In this document: positions 45,398-55,416 of the stretch, one piece after another
Layout: each line of letters begins with the position of its first letter
Numbering within the stretch: position 1 is the stretch's first letter
From: Tsukamurella conjunctivitidis
GTDB taxonomy: Bacteria > Actinomycetota > Actinomycetes > Mycobacteriales > Mycobacteriaceae
Direction: 5' to 3'
DNA length: 64,000 nt
NCBI RefSeq assembly: GCF_007858475.1
Contig: NZ_VIGX01000019.1
Coordinates: 1-64,000, forward strand
Program-made: the position numbers and the translations under genes
The notes under the pieces: generated by a model
Databases searched by the model: none
The model's input: only the letters and a program-made list of their open reading frames with translations
What the model was told of the DNA's origin: nothing

Positions 45398-46045
45398 TCA
45401 GGCTCGGTCGGACCACAGCTCGACGGGCGAGACGCCCAGCTCGGCGAGCAGCTGCCGGGTCAACGGCAGCGAGATGCCGATCACCGAGCTCGGATCGCCC
45501 TCGAGGCCCTCGACGAACCAGCCGCCGAGCCCGTCGAGGGTGAAGCCCCCGGCCACCTCGAGCGGCTCGCCCGTCGCGACGTAGGCGTCGATCTCCGTGT
45601 CCGACGGTGCGCCGAACCGCAGCGTCGTGCCGCGCGTGCCGCTGACGGTGCTGCCGGGGCCGGCCACGGCACCGTCGTCGAGCCGGATGGCGCAGTGTCC
45701 CGTGAGGAGGCGGCCCGTGCGCCCGCGCATCGCGCGCCAGCGCGTGGCGGCCACCTCGGGGGTGTGCGGCTTGCCGACGAGCTCGCCGTCGATGGAGAGC
45801 ATCGAATCGCAGCCGATCACCACGGCACGGCCGGGCAGCGGCCCCTCGGCGATGATCCGGTCCACCACGTCCTGCGCCTTGGCCCGCGCGAGGGCCGCGA
45901 CGGCGTCCTCGTGCGCGACGTCCGGGCCCAGGTCGGCGAGGATCGCGTCCTCGTCGACCTGGGACACCGAGACCAACGGGGACGTCCCGGCGGCGCGCAG
46001 CACCGACAGCCGCGCCGGCGAGGCCGACGCGAGCACGAGGCGCAC
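45398..46045 (-). CDS. maf: Maf-family nucleoside triphosphate pyrophosphatase
   Basis: A 215-aa Maf protein: hydrolyses dTTP/UTP or modified nucleoside triphosphates to the monophosphate and PPi. Motifs: LVLASASPARLSVLRAAG at the N-terminus (SxSPxR), EDA in VDEDAILAD, and VIGCDSMLSIDGELVGKPHTPE. GTG start 15 bp after the accE stop, same strand, as in Rv3280-3282 of M. tuberculosis. A divergent or convergent neighbour at its 3' end is missing: sseA, expected next, is displaced 7.5 kb by the acyltransferase operon. Confidence 0.95.
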   Translation of the reverse strand: MRLVLASASPARLSVLRAAGTSPLVSVSQVDEDAILADLGPDVAHEDAVAALARAKAQDVVDRIIAEGPLPGRAVVIGCDSMLSIDGELVGKPHTPEVAATRWRAMRGRTGRLLTGHCAIRLDDGAVAGPGSTVSGTRGTTLRFGAPSDTEIDAYVATGEPLEVAGGFTLDGLGGWFVEGLEGDPSSVIGISLPLTRQLLAELGVSPVELWSDRA

Positions 46046-46060
46046 GGGAGCGGCGATGAG

Positions 46061-46333
46061 CTACGACCCCTTGGTCCAGAAGACCGGCGTCTGGCTGGTG
46101 AAGGCGTTGGGGCCGTTGAAGTACTGCGGGCGCATCCGATCGCGGACATCGCCCCACAACGACTTCGGGCCCTCGGGGCCCGTCTGCGGCGCCGAGCCGG
46201 TGGCCGCGGCGAGCACCGCGACCACGGCGGCGACATCCGCGTCCGAGGGGTTGCCCTTCTCGAACCGGATGGCGGCGCGCAGCTTCTCGACGTCGGCGGC
46301 GCTGGCCTCCACGGGCTTGTCGTTCGCGCTCAC
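46061..46333 (-). CDS. accE: Acyl-CoA carboxylase epsilon subunit
   Basis: A 90-aa AccE/AccE5-type protein, specific to actinobacterial carboxylases, which helps AccA3 and AccD5 assemble. The N-terminal half has [20 protein letters not shown], the VLxGxPxxEEVAA-like motif of the family; the C-terminal [11 protein letters not shown] is also typical. GTG start overlapping the accD5 stop (GTGA), so production is coupled 1:1. Too short for confident domain calling alone, but the position is diagnostic. Confidence 0.88.
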   Translation of the reverse strand: MSANDKPVEASAADVEKLRAAIRFEKGNPSDADVAAVVAVLAAATGSAPQTGPEGPKSLWGDVRDRMRPQYFNGPNAFTSQTPVFWTKGS

Positions 46334-47985
46334 AGCGGGATGTTCCCGTGCTTCTTGGGCAGGGTGGCGACCACCTTGCGCTCGAGCATGTTCAGCGCCG
46401 TGACGATCTGGCCGCGGGTGTGCGAGGGCGGGATCACGGCGTCGACGTAGCCGCGCTCGGCCGCCACGTACGGGTTGACCAGGGTGTCCTCGTACTCCTG
46501 CTGCAGCGTCAGGCGCAGGGCCTCGACGTCCTCGCCCTTCTCGGCGGCCTCGGCCAGCTCCTTGCGGTAGACGAAGCCGACGGCGCCGCTCGCGCCCATC
46601 ACGGCGAACTGGGCGGTGGGCCACGCGAGGTTGATGTCGGCGCCCATGTCCTTGCTGCCCATGACGCAGTAAGCGCCGCCGTAGGCCTTGCGGGTCACGA
46701 CGGTGATCTTCGGGACCGTGGCCTCGCCGTAGGCGTAGAGCAGCTTCGCGCCGCGGCGGATGATGCCGTCGTACTCCTGGCCGGTGCCGGGCAGGAAGCC
46801 GGGCACGTCGACCAGGGTCACGATCGGGATGTTGAAGGCGTCGCAGAAGCGCACGAAGCGGGCGGCCTTCTCGGAGGCGTCGATGTCGAGGCAGCCGGCC
46901 AGCTGGGTGGGCTGGTTCGCGACGATGCCGACGCTGCGGCCGTCGACGCGGCCGAAGCCCACGATGATGTTCATCGCGCGCTGCGGCTGGATCTCGAGGA
47001 ACTCGTCGTCGTCGAGCAGGCGGCGGATGACCTCGTGCATGTCGTACGGCTGGTTCGGCGAGTCCGGGATCAGCGTGTCCAGCTCGCGGTCCTCGTCGTT
47101 CACCGAGTCCTCGATCGAGCCGGTGAGGGGGTCCGTCGGCACGAAGCGCGGGGCCTCGGCGCGGTTGTTCGAGGGCAGGTAGGTGAGCAGCTCGCGGACG
47201 TAGTCCAGCGCGTCCTGCTCGCCCGACGCGACGTAGTGCGCGGTGCCCGACTTGGTCATGTGGGTCTGGGCGCCGCCCAGCTCCTCCTTCGTGACCTCCT
47301 CGCCGGTCACGGACTTGATGACGTCCGGGCCGGTGATGAACATCTGGCTCTCGTGATCGACCATCACCACGAAGTCGGTCAGCGCGGGGGAGTAGACGTG
47401 GCCGCCGGCGGCCGCGCCCATCACCACGGAGATCTGCGGGATGACGCCCGAGGCCTGCGTGTTGCGGAAGAAGATCTGCGAGTACAGGGCGAGCGAGACG
47501 ACGCCCTCCTGGATGCGCGCGCCGGCACCGTCGATGATGCCGACCAGCGGGCGGCCCGTCTTGGTGGCCAGGTCCATGACCTTGACGATCTTCTCGCCGT
47601 AGACCTCGCCCAGCGAGCCGCCGAAGACGGTCGAGTCCTGGCTGAAGACGCACACCTCGCGGCCGTCGATGGTGCCGTAGCCGGCCACCACGCCGTCGCC
47701 GACGGGGCGCCGCGCCGCCATGCCAAAGTTGGTCGAGCGGTGCTGGGCCAGCTTGTCCAGCTCCACGAACGAACCCTCGTCGAGCAGCGCGAGCACGCGC
47801 TCGCGGGCCGTCAGGCGGCCCTTCTCGTGCACCTTCTCGATCGCCGCCGGGCCCATCGGGGCCATCGCCTCGGCGTCCTTCTTGCGGAAGGCCGCCAGCT
47901 TGCCGGCGGTGGTGTGGATGCTGGGCTCGGCGTCAGCGTTGTTGCCGGCGCCGGAGGCGCCGTCGGTGGTGGAGGCACTCGTCAT
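46330..47985 (-). CDS. accD5: Acyl-CoA (propionyl-CoA) carboxylase beta subunit
   Basis: A 551-aa carboxyltransferase. Signatures: [40 protein letters not shown], oxyanion-hole Gly-Ala [14 protein letters not shown] and [17 protein letters not shown], and in the second half [16 protein letters not shown] and [19 protein letters not shown]. Likely makes methylmalonyl-CoA (and malonyl-CoA) with AccA3. Start chosen at the ATG 7 bp after TAGAGT on the minus strand (leaderless); six more codons are open upstream. It is divergent from birA across a symmetric promoter. Confidence 0.96.
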   Translation of the reverse strand: MTSASTTDGASGAGNNADAEPSIHTTAGKLAAFRKKDAEAMAPMGPAAIEKVHEKGRLTARERVLALLDEGSFVELDKLAQHRSTNFGMAARRPVGDGVVAGYGTIDGREVCVFSQDSTVFGGSLGEVYGEKIVKVMDLATKTGRPLVGIIDGAGARIQEGVVSLALYSQIFFRNTQASGVIPQISVVMGAAAGGHVYSPALTDFVVMVDHESQMFITGPDVIKSVTGEEVTKEELGGAQTHMTKSGTAHYVASGEQDALDYVRELLTYLPSNNRAEAPRFVPTDPLTGSIEDSVNDEDRELDTLIPDSPNQPYDMHEVIRRLLDDDEFLEIQPQRAMNIIVGFGRVDGRSVGIVANQPTQLAGCLDIDASEKAARFVRFCDAFNIPIVTLVDVPGFLPGTGQEYDGIIRRGAKLLYAYGEATVPKITVVTRKAYGGAYCVMGSKDMGADINLAWPTAQFAVMGASGAVGFVYRKELAEAAEKGEDVEALRLTLQQEYEDTLVNPYVAAERGYVDAVIPPSHTRGQIVTALNMLERKVVATLPKKHGNIPL

Positions 47986-47988
47986 AGA

Positions 47989-48013
47989 ACCGACTCTAAC
48001 CAATAGAGTCGGT
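47989..48013. promoter_or_regulatory. Symmetric back-to-back promoter, accD5/birA
   Basis: Perfect 10-bp arms ACCGACTCTA and TAGAGTCGGT separated by 5 bp. Each arm contains a -10 element TAGAGT pointing outward: 7 bp before the accD5 ATG on the minus strand, and at 48004-48009 on the plus strand for birA. The two promoters occupy one dyad, so a single regulator could control carboxylase and its biotin ligase together. The BirA here has no DNA-binding domain. Confidence 0.6.
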
Positions 48014-48049
48014 CCGGAACCGCACTGCCCATCGATGGAGGAGGTCGTG

Positions 48050-48853
48050 GTGCTCCCCGATCAAACGGTGATCGCCGATGCCGTGCGCGGCACGCGCTGG
48101 CACGAGGTGTCGGTGGTACCCACCACCGGCTCCACCAACGCCGACCTCGCGGACGGCGTCCGCGCCGGTGACGAGCCCGGGCGCGTGCTCATCGCCGACG
48201 TCCAGACCGCGGGCCGCGGCCGCCACCTGCGCCCCTGGTCGGCGCCGGCCGGCACCCAGCTGTCCCTCTCCGTGACGGTGGCGGTGCCCGCCGCCGCGGC
48301 GCCCCGCGCGGGCTGGCTGTCGCTGGTCACCGGCGTCGCCGCCGTCGCGGCCGTACGCGAGGTGACGGGCCTGCGCGCGGGCCTCAAGTGGCCGAACGAC
48401 GTGCTGCTCGAGGCCGAGCCCGGCAAGCGGGGCGGGAAGACGGCCGGCATCCTCTCCGAGCTCGCCACCGGGCCCGGCGGCGCGCTCGTCGCGGTGATCG
48501 GCACGGGCCTGAACACGACGCTTGCCGCGGCCGACGTCCCCGTCGAGACCGCCACCTCGCTGCAGCTGGCGGGCGCCGAGGACCCCGACCGCACCGCGCT
48601 CGCGATCGCCTACCTGCGGCACCTCGACGCCGGCCTCGCCGCCTGGACCGACGATCCCGCCGCGGCCCGCGCCGAGTACCTGGCCGCCTGCGTCACCGTC
48701 GGCCAGGCCGTGACGGTCTCGCTCCCCGCCGACGAGGTGCTGCGCGGCACCGCGGTCGACGTCGACGCCGAGGGCCGGATCGTGGTCGCGGACGAGGCGG
48801 GCGCGCGCCACGTGCTCTCGGCCGGCGACGTGACCCACCTGCGGCCGGCCTGA
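48050..48853 (+). CDS. birA: Biotin-[acetyl-CoA-carboxylase] ligase
   Basis: About 267 aa, a monofunctional (class I) biotin protein ligase that biotinylates the AccA3 BCCP lysine. Motifs: [16 protein letters not shown], biotinyl-AMP loop [44 protein letters not shown], and a C-terminal SH3-like part. No N-terminal helix-turn-helix, so it is not a repressor. I chose the GTG at 48050 because GGAGGAGG lies 5 bp before it; an in-frame ATG at 48035 overlaps that site and is the alternative. Divergent from accD5. Confidence 0.93.
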   Translation: MLPDQTVIADAVRGTRWHEVSVVPTTGSTNADLADGVRAGDEPGRVLIADVQTAGRGRHLRPWSAPAGTQLSLSVTVAVPAAAAPRAGWLSLVTGVAAVAAVREVTGLRAGLKWPNDVLLEAEPGKRGGKTAGILSELATGPGGALVAVIGTGLNTTLAAADVPVETATSLQLAGAEDPDRTALAIAYLRHLDAGLAAWTDDPAAARAEYLAACVTVGQAVTVSLPADEVLRGTAVDVDAEGRIVVADEAGARHVLSAGDVTHLRPA

Positions 48854-48856
48854 GGC

Positions 48857-49402
48857 GTGGGCTTCCCGGCGAAGGCCCTCGTCGACGACGAGCGGATCCT
48901 GCTCCACACGCGGCCGCACGCCACCCGGATGATCGTGCCGGTGCTGGTCCTGTTCGCCGCGTGCGCCGCGGCGGGCGTCGCGCTGGGCCTGCTCAGCCGC
49001 GCCAGGCTCGACGGGGCGCTGCCCGACTGGCTGTTGCTGGCGATCGTCGTGGTCTGGCTGGCGGTCGTCGGCTGGTGGACGGCCCGGCCGTGGGCGGTCT
49101 GGCGCGCGACGCATCTCGTGGTCACGGACCTGCGGATCATGTTCCGCTCGGGCATCCTGCGCCGGCGGGGCATCGACATCCCGCTGCGCCGCATCAACTC
49201 GGTGCAGTACCACCAGAGGCTGGTCGACCGCATGCTGCGCAGCGGCGTGCTCACCGTCGAATCCGCGGGCGAGGACCCGCTCGACTTCCCCGACGTGCCG
49301 CGGATCGCCGCCACGCACGCGCTGCTCGTGGACGCGCTGGACGACGCGGACGACGACCGGGGCCGCGGCGGCTACTCGGCGGAGTACCCTCGGCGGTCAT
49401 GA
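48857..49402 (+). CDS. Membrane protein with bacterial PH (bPH2) domain
   Basis: A 181-aa membrane protein: two membrane segments (~25-47 and ~58-77), then a bPH2 domain (RATHLVVTDLRIMFRSGILRR and IDIPLRRINSVQYHQRL split by short turns, then GVLTVESAGEDPLDFPDV), the YdbS/YdbT pattern. GTG start 3 bp after the birA stop. M. tuberculosis has the same gene beside birA (Rv3278c). Function is not established. Its stop overlaps the response regulator ATG (ATGA). Confidence 0.85.
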   Translation: MGFPAKALVDDERILLHTRPHATRMIVPVLVLFAACAAAGVALGLLSRARLDGALPDWLLLAIVVVWLAVVGWWTARPWAVWRATHLVVTDLRIMFRSGILRRRGIDIPLRRINSVQYHQRLVDRMLRSGVLTVESAGEDPLDFPDVPRIAATHALLVDALDDADDDRGRGGYSAEYPRRS

Positions 49403-50085
49403 CCACGCGGGTGCTCCTGGCCGAGGACGACGAGGCGATCGCATCGCCGCTGGCCCGCGCGCTCTCGCGCGAGGGCTACGAGGTGACCGTCGCCGATACG
49501 GGCACCGATGCCCTGCGGCGCGCTCTGGGCGAGGAGTACGCGCTGCTCATCCTGGACCTCGGATTGCCCGAGCTCGACGGGCTGGAGGTGTGCCGCGAGG
49601 TCCGCTCCGCCCGGCCCGAGCTCGCGGTGCTCATGCTGACGGCCCGCACCGATGAGATGGACTTCGTGGTGGGTCTCGACGCCGGCGCCGACGACTACGT
49701 CGGCAAGCCCTTCCGCATGTTCGAGCTGATGGCCCGCACGCGCGCGCTGCTGCGGCGCAGTTCCCCGGCGCAGGACGCGCCCGAGGTCGTGGAGGCCGGC
49801 GGCATCCGGCTGGACGCGACGGCACGGCGGGTCACCGTCGACGGCGCCGACGTCGCCCTCGCGAACAAGGAGTTCGAGCTGCTCCGCTTCCTCATGGAGC
49901 ACGCCGGGCGCCTCCTTTCCCGCGAGGAGATCCTCGCCGACGTCTGGGGCGACTCCGACCTGCGCGGCTCGAAGACCCTCGACATGCACATCTCCTGGTT
50001 GCGCCGCAAGATCGGCGACGACACCGGCGCGCAGCGCCGCATCGTCACCGTCCGCGGCGTGGGCTTCCGCTTCGACGCGGAGTAG
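49399..50085 (+). CDS. Response regulator, OmpR family
   Basis: A 228-aa OmpR/PhoB-type regulator. Receiver: AEDDEAIASPLARALSREG, phospho-acceptor in LILDLGLPELDGLEV, lysine in DYVGKPFRMFEL. Winged helix at ~130-225: KEFELLRFLMEHAGRLLSRE, KTLDMHISWLRRKIGDD, RIVTVRGVGFRF. The ATG overlaps the PH-domain gene stop, and TACCCT ends 8 bp upstream, so it may also have its own leaderless promoter. The probable partner kinase is encoded on the opposite strand 1.6 kb away, beyond the oxidase gene. Confidence 0.93.
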   Translation: MTTRVLLAEDDEAIASPLARALSREGYEVTVADTGTDALRRALGEEYALLILDLGLPELDGLEVCREVRSARPELAVLMLTARTDEMDFVVGLDAGADDYVGKPFRMFELMARTRALLRRSSPAQDAPEVVEAGGIRLDATARRVTVDGADVALANKEFELLRFLMEHAGRLLSREEILADVWGDSDLRGSKTLDMHISWLRRKIGDDTGAQRRIVTVRGVGFRFDAE

Positions 50086-50121
50086 GGATCGCGCGTTGCG
50101 ATCGCAACGTATGATCCGCGG

Positions 50122-51690
50122 GTGCGAAATGCAGCCGGCCCAGTTCTGAACCGTCGCGCCGCGCTTGCCGGCGCCGCCGCCGCGATCGCCGTGGCCGCCC
50201 TGCCCGGGCGCGCCGGCGCCGCTCCCGACCGGACCCACTACGCGGCCATTGTGATCGGCACCGGCTTCGGGGGCGCCGTCGCGGCGGCGCGCCTCGGCGC
50301 GGCCGGCGTCGACACACTCGTCCTCGAGCGGGGTCGGTCGTTCCCGCACGACGACCGTGCCGCGACCTTCGCGCCGGGGACGGACATCACCGACCCGCGG
50401 GCGCTGTGGGCGCCGCAGTTCGGCCGGACCGGAGTGCTCGAGACCAAGTTGCTCGGCTCGGTGGCCGAGGTGAACGGCGCTGTGGTGGGCGGCGGATCGG
50501 TGGTCTACTGCGGCGCCACCGTCGCGCCGCATCCGCGCTACTACGACAAGGTCTTCCGGGCGGGCCCGTCGTACCGGGAGCTGAGCGGCGAGTACGTGCC
50601 CCGCGCGCTGCGCAGGCTGCGGGCGGAACCGATCCCCGGCGATGTCCGGGCGAGCGCGCCGTTCGCCTCGGTCCGCGTCTTCGACGCCATGATGGCCCGC
50701 GCGGGCATGCCGTGTTCGCCCCTCGCGTCCACCTTCGACTGGGGCGTGGTGCGGCGCGAGCTCCGCGGGGAGGTCCGGGCGTCGGCGATCGCCGGCGAGT
50801 GCGGCTTCGGCAACAGCAACGGCAGCAAGCGCAGTCTCGACACCACCTACCTGCGGGACGCTCTCGCGGCAGGGGTGGCCCTGCGGACGTTGCACCGCGC
50901 CGTGGCCGTGCGGCAGGAGAGGGACCGGTTGGCCGTCGAGGTGGAGGTCCTTCGGCCCGACGGTGCCGTGGACCGGCGTCGCACGTTCACGTGCGGCGAG
51001 CTGTACCTGGGCGCCGGGGCGTACGGCACGACAGAACTGCTGCTCGCCTCCCGGCTCGCGGGCGGCCTGACCCGGATGAACGAGCACGTGGGCACCGGCG
51101 TGGGGGACAATTGCGATCAGTTCCTGGCGCGCGTGCCGGCGATCGTGCCGCAGCTCGATCCGATGGCGATCGTGTCCTCGGCGTTCGTCGACGACGACCC
51201 GAACTACCAGCCGATGCGTGTGGAGAACCTCGGCACCGGCATCCCCAGCGGGGCCGTCGGGGCGTTGCTGATCGGCGTCGACTGGGAGAACCGGACGAGG
51301 TGGAGCACCGCCTCGGGCCGCCCGGAACTCGTGGTGCCGCCCGGCGCGCTGACCCGCGATGCCGGACCCGCGGCCGCGCGGGTCGCCGAGCGGGTGACGG
51401 CGGCCAACGGCGGCGTCGCGCTCACCCCGCTGCCGGGTTCCGTGGTCCCCGGCCTCGCTCCGGCGATCGCGCTCTCCTCGGGGCGGCTCCCGGTCTCCCT
51501 CACCGCGCACCTGCTCGGCGGTGCCCCGATCGGGCTGGCGACGGACGCCGCCGGTCGCCTGCACGGCCATCCCGCGATCCGCATCGTCGACGGTGCGCTC
51601 AACCCCGGCAACGCCTGCGGCGCCAATCCGTCGCTGGTGATCACCGCGTTCGCGGAGTACGTGATGGACCGCGCCCGCCGCGCGGCGTGA
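50122..51690 (+). CDS. Tat-exported GMC oxidoreductase (cholesterol-oxidase-like)
   Basis: A 522-aa secreted flavoprotein. Twin-arginine signal VLNRRAALAGAAAAIAVAAL with cleavage near AGA-APD (~residue 34); FAD motif AAIVIGTGFGGAVAAARLG; GMC cholesterol-oxidase-type blocks GGGSVVYCGATV, GAGAYGTTELLL and VDGALNPGNACGANPSLVI. GTG start is leaderless: TATGAT at 50110-50115, 6 bp upstream. Cholesterol oxidases of this subgroup oxidise 3-beta-hydroxysterols; whether this enzyme uses sterols or another alcohol is unknown. It lies between an OmpR-type regulator and an opposing kinase, so two-component control is likely. Confidence 0.85.
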   Translation: MRNAAGPVLNRRAALAGAAAAIAVAALPGRAGAAPDRTHYAAIVIGTGFGGAVAAARLGAAGVDTLVLERGRSFPHDDRAATFAPGTDITDPRALWAPQFGRTGVLETKLLGSVAEVNGAVVGGGSVVYCGATVAPHPRYYDKVFRAGPSYRELSGEYVPRALRRLRAEPIPGDVRASAPFASVRVFDAMMARAGMPCSPLASTFDWGVVRRELRGEVRASAIAGECGFGNSNGSKRSLDTTYLRDALAAGVALRTLHRAVAVRQERDRLAVEVEVLRPDGAVDRRRTFTCGELYLGAGAYGTTELLLASRLAGGLTRMNEHVGTGVGDNCDQFLARVPAIVPQLDPMAIVSSAFVDDDPNYQPMRVENLGTGIPSGAVGALLIGVDWENRTRWSTASGRPELVVPPGALTRDAGPAAARVAERVTAANGGVALTPLPGSVVPGLAPAIALSSGRLPVSLTAHLLGGAPIGLATDAAGRLHGHPAIRIVDGALNPGNACGANPSLVITAFAEYVMDRARRAA

Positions 51691-51691
51691 G

Positions 51692-52996
51692 TCAGCGGGG
51701 CTCGGGCTCGCGCGCGACCCGGGGTTCCGCGGCGTCGTCGGGCCCTGCGGCCGGGAGGAACAGGGCGAAGGTCGTGGGCCTACGGCTCTGGAGCTGCAGT
51801 CGGCCCCCGTCGGCCTCGGCGAAGGCGCGGGCCAGGGCTAGGCCGACGCCCGTGCCGTCGCCCACCGAGTAGCCGCGCCGGAAGATGCGCTGCGCGTCAC
51901 CGTCGGAGATGCCCGAGCCCTCGTCGGCGACCGTGACGAGCACCGTGTGCGCCCCGACCGAGCCGAGCGTGACCGTGACCTCGCCGCGGCCGTGGACCAG
52001 CGCGTTGTCGACGAGGACCGCGACGGCCTCCCGCGTTCGGGTCGCGGTGGCCCGGGCGGTGAGCGGCGGACCGTCGGACGGGCGGACCGTGAGGCGGCGG
52101 CCGGCGCGAGTGAACGCCGGCTCCAGGTCGGCGAGGAGGGGGGTGAGCTCCCCCCGGACGTCGACGGTGCCCTGCGGCGACCGCTCGACCCGCGCCATCT
52201 TCACCATGTCGCCGACGGACGAGGTGAGCCGGTCGACCTGGTCGAGGGCGGCGCGCGCCTCGGAGACCACATCGGGATCCGGGTGCAGGGTGAGCTCGTC
52301 GAGCCGGATGTGGATCGCGGTGAGGCGGCTGCGCAGCTGGTGGGAGACGTCCCCGACGATCTGTCGCTCGCGCTGCAAGCGATCGGCGATCTCCACCGTC
52401 GCGGTGTCGAGCACGTCGAGCACCCGGTCGAGCTCCTCGATGCCGTGCCGGTGCGGATCGGGGCGGAAGTCGCCGTTCGCGAGGCGCTGCGCCCGGTTCG
52501 CGACCTCCTGCACGGGGTCGGCGACGCGGCTCGCGGTGACCGCGGCGACCACGACGCCCGCGGTCAGCGACAGCACCATCACGATCAACTCGATGCTGAG
52601 CGCGCGGAACTGATCGTCGCGCACGCCGGAGTAGTCCTGCTCGATCCGCAGCGTTCCGGCATCACCCAGCGAGGTGCCCTCGACCATCGCGTGCTCGATG
52701 GGCCCCCGCCCGACCGCGAGGTCGCGCTGGGCCCCGGTCCGATCGGTGTAGGTGAGCACCAGCCGGCCGTCGGACGGGACCAGCAGGCGGAGCGCCTCGA
52801 CCGGCGGTTCGTCGACCACGCCGGTGCGTTGCTCCTGGAGGAGGATCGCCGACGACGCCCGTTGCAGCCGGTGCTGGAGATCGGTGCGGGCCGTGTCGTC
52901 GAGCCAGCGCCACGTGTAGAACATGAGCGGGAGGCCGAGGAACAGTCCCGTGACCGCGACGACCGCGATGGTCGAGCGGAGGATCCGGTGCCGCAC
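51692..52996 (-). CDS. Membrane sensor histidine kinase (HAMP/HisKA)
   Basis: A 434-aa classical kinase: membrane segment ~6-26, extracytoplasmic sensor ~27-140, second segment ~142-165, HAMP ~165-215 (ASRVADPVQEVANRAQRLAN), H-box VGDVSHQLRSRLTAIH (~residue 235), N-box VLVDNALVHG, G1 VADEGSGIS, G2 GTGVGLALARAFAEADGG. GTG start 11 bp after the gtrA stop, so it is probably on the gtrA transcript. Stop lies 1 bp from the oxidase stop (convergent). The likely partner is the OmpR-type regulator at 49399. Confidence 0.9.
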   Translation of the reverse strand: MRHRILRSTIAVVAVTGLFLGLPLMFYTWRWLDDTARTDLQHRLQRASSAILLQEQRTGVVDEPPVEALRLLVPSDGRLVLTYTDRTGAQRDLAVGRGPIEHAMVEGTSLGDAGTLRIEQDYSGVRDDQFRALSIELIVMVLSLTAGVVVAAVTASRVADPVQEVANRAQRLANGDFRPDPHRHGIEELDRVLDVLDTATVEIADRLQRERQIVGDVSHQLRSRLTAIHIRLDELTLHPDPDVVSEARAALDQVDRLTSSVGDMVKMARVERSPQGTVDVRGELTPLLADLEPAFTRAGRRLTVRPSDGPPLTARATATRTREAVAVLVDNALVHGRGEVTVTLGSVGAHTVLVTVADEGSGISDGDAQRIFRRGYSVGDGTGVGLALARAFAEADGGRLQLQSRRPTTFALFLPAAGPDDAAEPRVAREPEPR

Positions 52997-53007
52997 GCCC
53001 GGGAGGC

Positions 53008-53553
53008 TCAGCGGTCGGCCGAGGCGCCGCGGGTCTCGTCGTCGGGGATCGACTCCTGATCCGGGGCGTCGCGCATGTCCTCGGGGAACGCCCAGCGGCG
53101 CAGCGCCCAGAAGCGGAAGGCCATCTGCAGCAGGTTGCCGACGATGTAGTTGAGTACGAAGTCGACGATGATCAGCGTGGTCTTGGAGTCGACGTTGCGC
53201 AGGTCGAAGAAGTTGTTCGCGATGAAGATGGGCGCCGCCATGATGAGCACGCCGATGCCCGAGATGGCGAAGAAGAGCAGCGCCTCGTGGTGCTTCTCGC
53301 GGCCGCCGCGGTGCTTGAAGCTCCACTCGCTGTTGAGGATGTACGACAGGATCACGGCGCAGACGCCGGAGAAGACCTTGGCGACGGTCGGCTTGTCGTC
53401 GAGGACCGTCAGCACGAGCCCGTAGAAGATGGCGAGGTCGAAGACCGCCGTCGTGCTGCCCACGATGGCGAACTTGATCAACTCGTGGTGCTGCATGACG
53501 AGCCCGCGGAGCGGTGCCGGGGTGCGATCCAGAATCGCCTCGATGAATGCCAC
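53008..53553 (-). CDS. GtrA-family membrane protein
   Basis: A 181-aa protein with four membrane segments: FAIVGSTTAVFDLAIFYGLV, VFSGVCAVILSYILNSEWSF, LFFAISGIGVLIMAAPIFIA, and IVDFVLNYIVGNLLQMAF. The N-SxWSF/R-W-type motifs at helix ends are typical of GtrA/DPMS-like flippases that assist lipid-linked sugar transfer to the envelope. GTG start 7 bp after TAGAGT (leaderless). Equivalent to Rv3277 next to purK; divergent from purK here too. The C-terminal tail is acidic and cytoplasmic. Confidence 0.9.
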   Translation of the reverse strand: MAFIEAILDRTPAPLRGLVMQHHELIKFAIVGSTTAVFDLAIFYGLVLTVLDDKPTVAKVFSGVCAVILSYILNSEWSFKHRGGREKHHEALLFFAISGIGVLIMAAPIFIANNFFDLRNVDSKTTLIIVDFVLNYIVGNLLQMAFRFWALRRWAFPEDMRDAPDQESIPDDETRGASADR

Positions 53554-53670
53554 GTGCGCCACTCTAACGGAACCGTGAATAGTACCGCGGAGAGTGTGAC
53601 GCGGTCGGTACCGGGGCCGCGCGCTGTGCCGGGCACCCGCGCACTGTCGAGGACCTGCGATTATGGACCG

Positions 53671-54889
53671 GTGAGTGATGTTCAATCGCGCCGATCGCGG
53701 CCCGTCGTGGCGATGGTCGGCGGAGGTCAGCTGGCCCGCATGACCCATCAGGCCGCGATCGCGCTGGGCCAGTCGCTGCGGGTCCTGGCCGCCGCGCCCG
53801 ACGAGCCCGCGCCGCAGGTGTGCGCCGATGTCGTGCTCGGCGACCACGACCGCATCGAGGACCTGCGCCGCGTCGCGACCGGGGCGCACGCCCTGACCTT
53901 CGACCACGAGGGCGTGCCCACCGAGCACCTGCTGCAGCTGCAGTCCGAGGGCGTGACGGTCAACCCGCCGCCGCAGGCGCTGCTGTACGCGCAGGACAAG
54001 CTCGCGATGCGGCACCGGCTGGCCGAGCTCGGCGCGCCCGTGCCGGGCTTCGCCGAGATCACCGCCGTCGCCGACGTCGAGGCCTTCTGGGAGCGGTTCG
54101 ACGGTGCCGTCGTGCTCAAGGCCGTCCGCGGCGGCTACGACGGACGCGGCGTGTGGCTGCCGGACACCCTGTCCGAGGCGCTCGCGGTCGCGGAGGAGCA
54201 GCTCGCGGCCGGCGTCCAGCTCCTGGCGGAGCAGCGCGTCGAGCTGGCGCGCGAGCTGTCGGCGATGGTCGCGCGGTCGCCCTTCGGCCAGGGCGCCACC
54301 TGGCCCGTCGTGGAGACCGTGCAGCGCAACGGGCAGTGCGCGGTGGTGCTGGCACCCGCGCCGAACCTCTCCGACGAGGACGCGTCCTTCGCCGAATCGC
54401 TCGCGCTGCGGCTGGCGAACGCCTTGGGCGTGGTCGGCGTGATGGCGGTCGAGCTGTTCCAGACCCCGTCGGGCGAGATGCTGGTCAACGAGCTCGCGAT
54501 GCGCCCCCACAACTCCGGGCACTGGTCGATGAACGGCTGCGTGACCAGCCAGTTCGAGCAGCACCTGCGGGCGGTGCTCGACTACCCGCTCGGCGACACC
54601 GCCGCGACCGCGCCGCTCACCGTCATGGCGAACGTGCTGGGCGCCCCGTCGGAGCCCGCGATGAGCGTCGACGAGCGCCTGCACCACCTCATGGCGCGGA
54701 TGCCCGACGTGCACGTGCACATGTACGGCAAGGAGGGGCGGCCCGACCGCAAGATCGGGCACGTGAACCTCGTCGGCGCCCGCGACGGCGACCGGAACGA
54801 CCCCGATCACGTGGCGGAGCTGCGGGAGCGGGCGGAACGCGCGGCGCACTGGATGGCGACCGCGGAGTGGACCGATGGATGGAGCGAGC

Positions 54890-54897
<8 letters not shown>
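53671..54897 (+). CDS. purK: N5-carboxyaminoimidazole ribonucleotide synthase
   Basis: A 408-aa ATP-grasp enzyme converting AIR, bicarbonate and ATP to N5-CAIR in purine synthesis. Motifs: [81 protein letters not shown] (ATP-grasp metal site, split over two strands). GTG start chosen at [13 protein letters not shown] with GATTAT 6 bp upstream; upstream open frame is antisense to gtrA. Its stop overlaps the purE start. Confidence 0.97.
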
Positions 54898-55396
<499 letters not shown>

Positions 55397-55416
55397 TCGG
55401 GGATAGTCTGATCCGC

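Noticed and set aside
48035-48049. birA start at the ATG 48035
   Set aside because: It would place the start inside the best ribosome-binding sequence; the GTG at 48050 has ideal spacing, though the ATG cannot be excluded.
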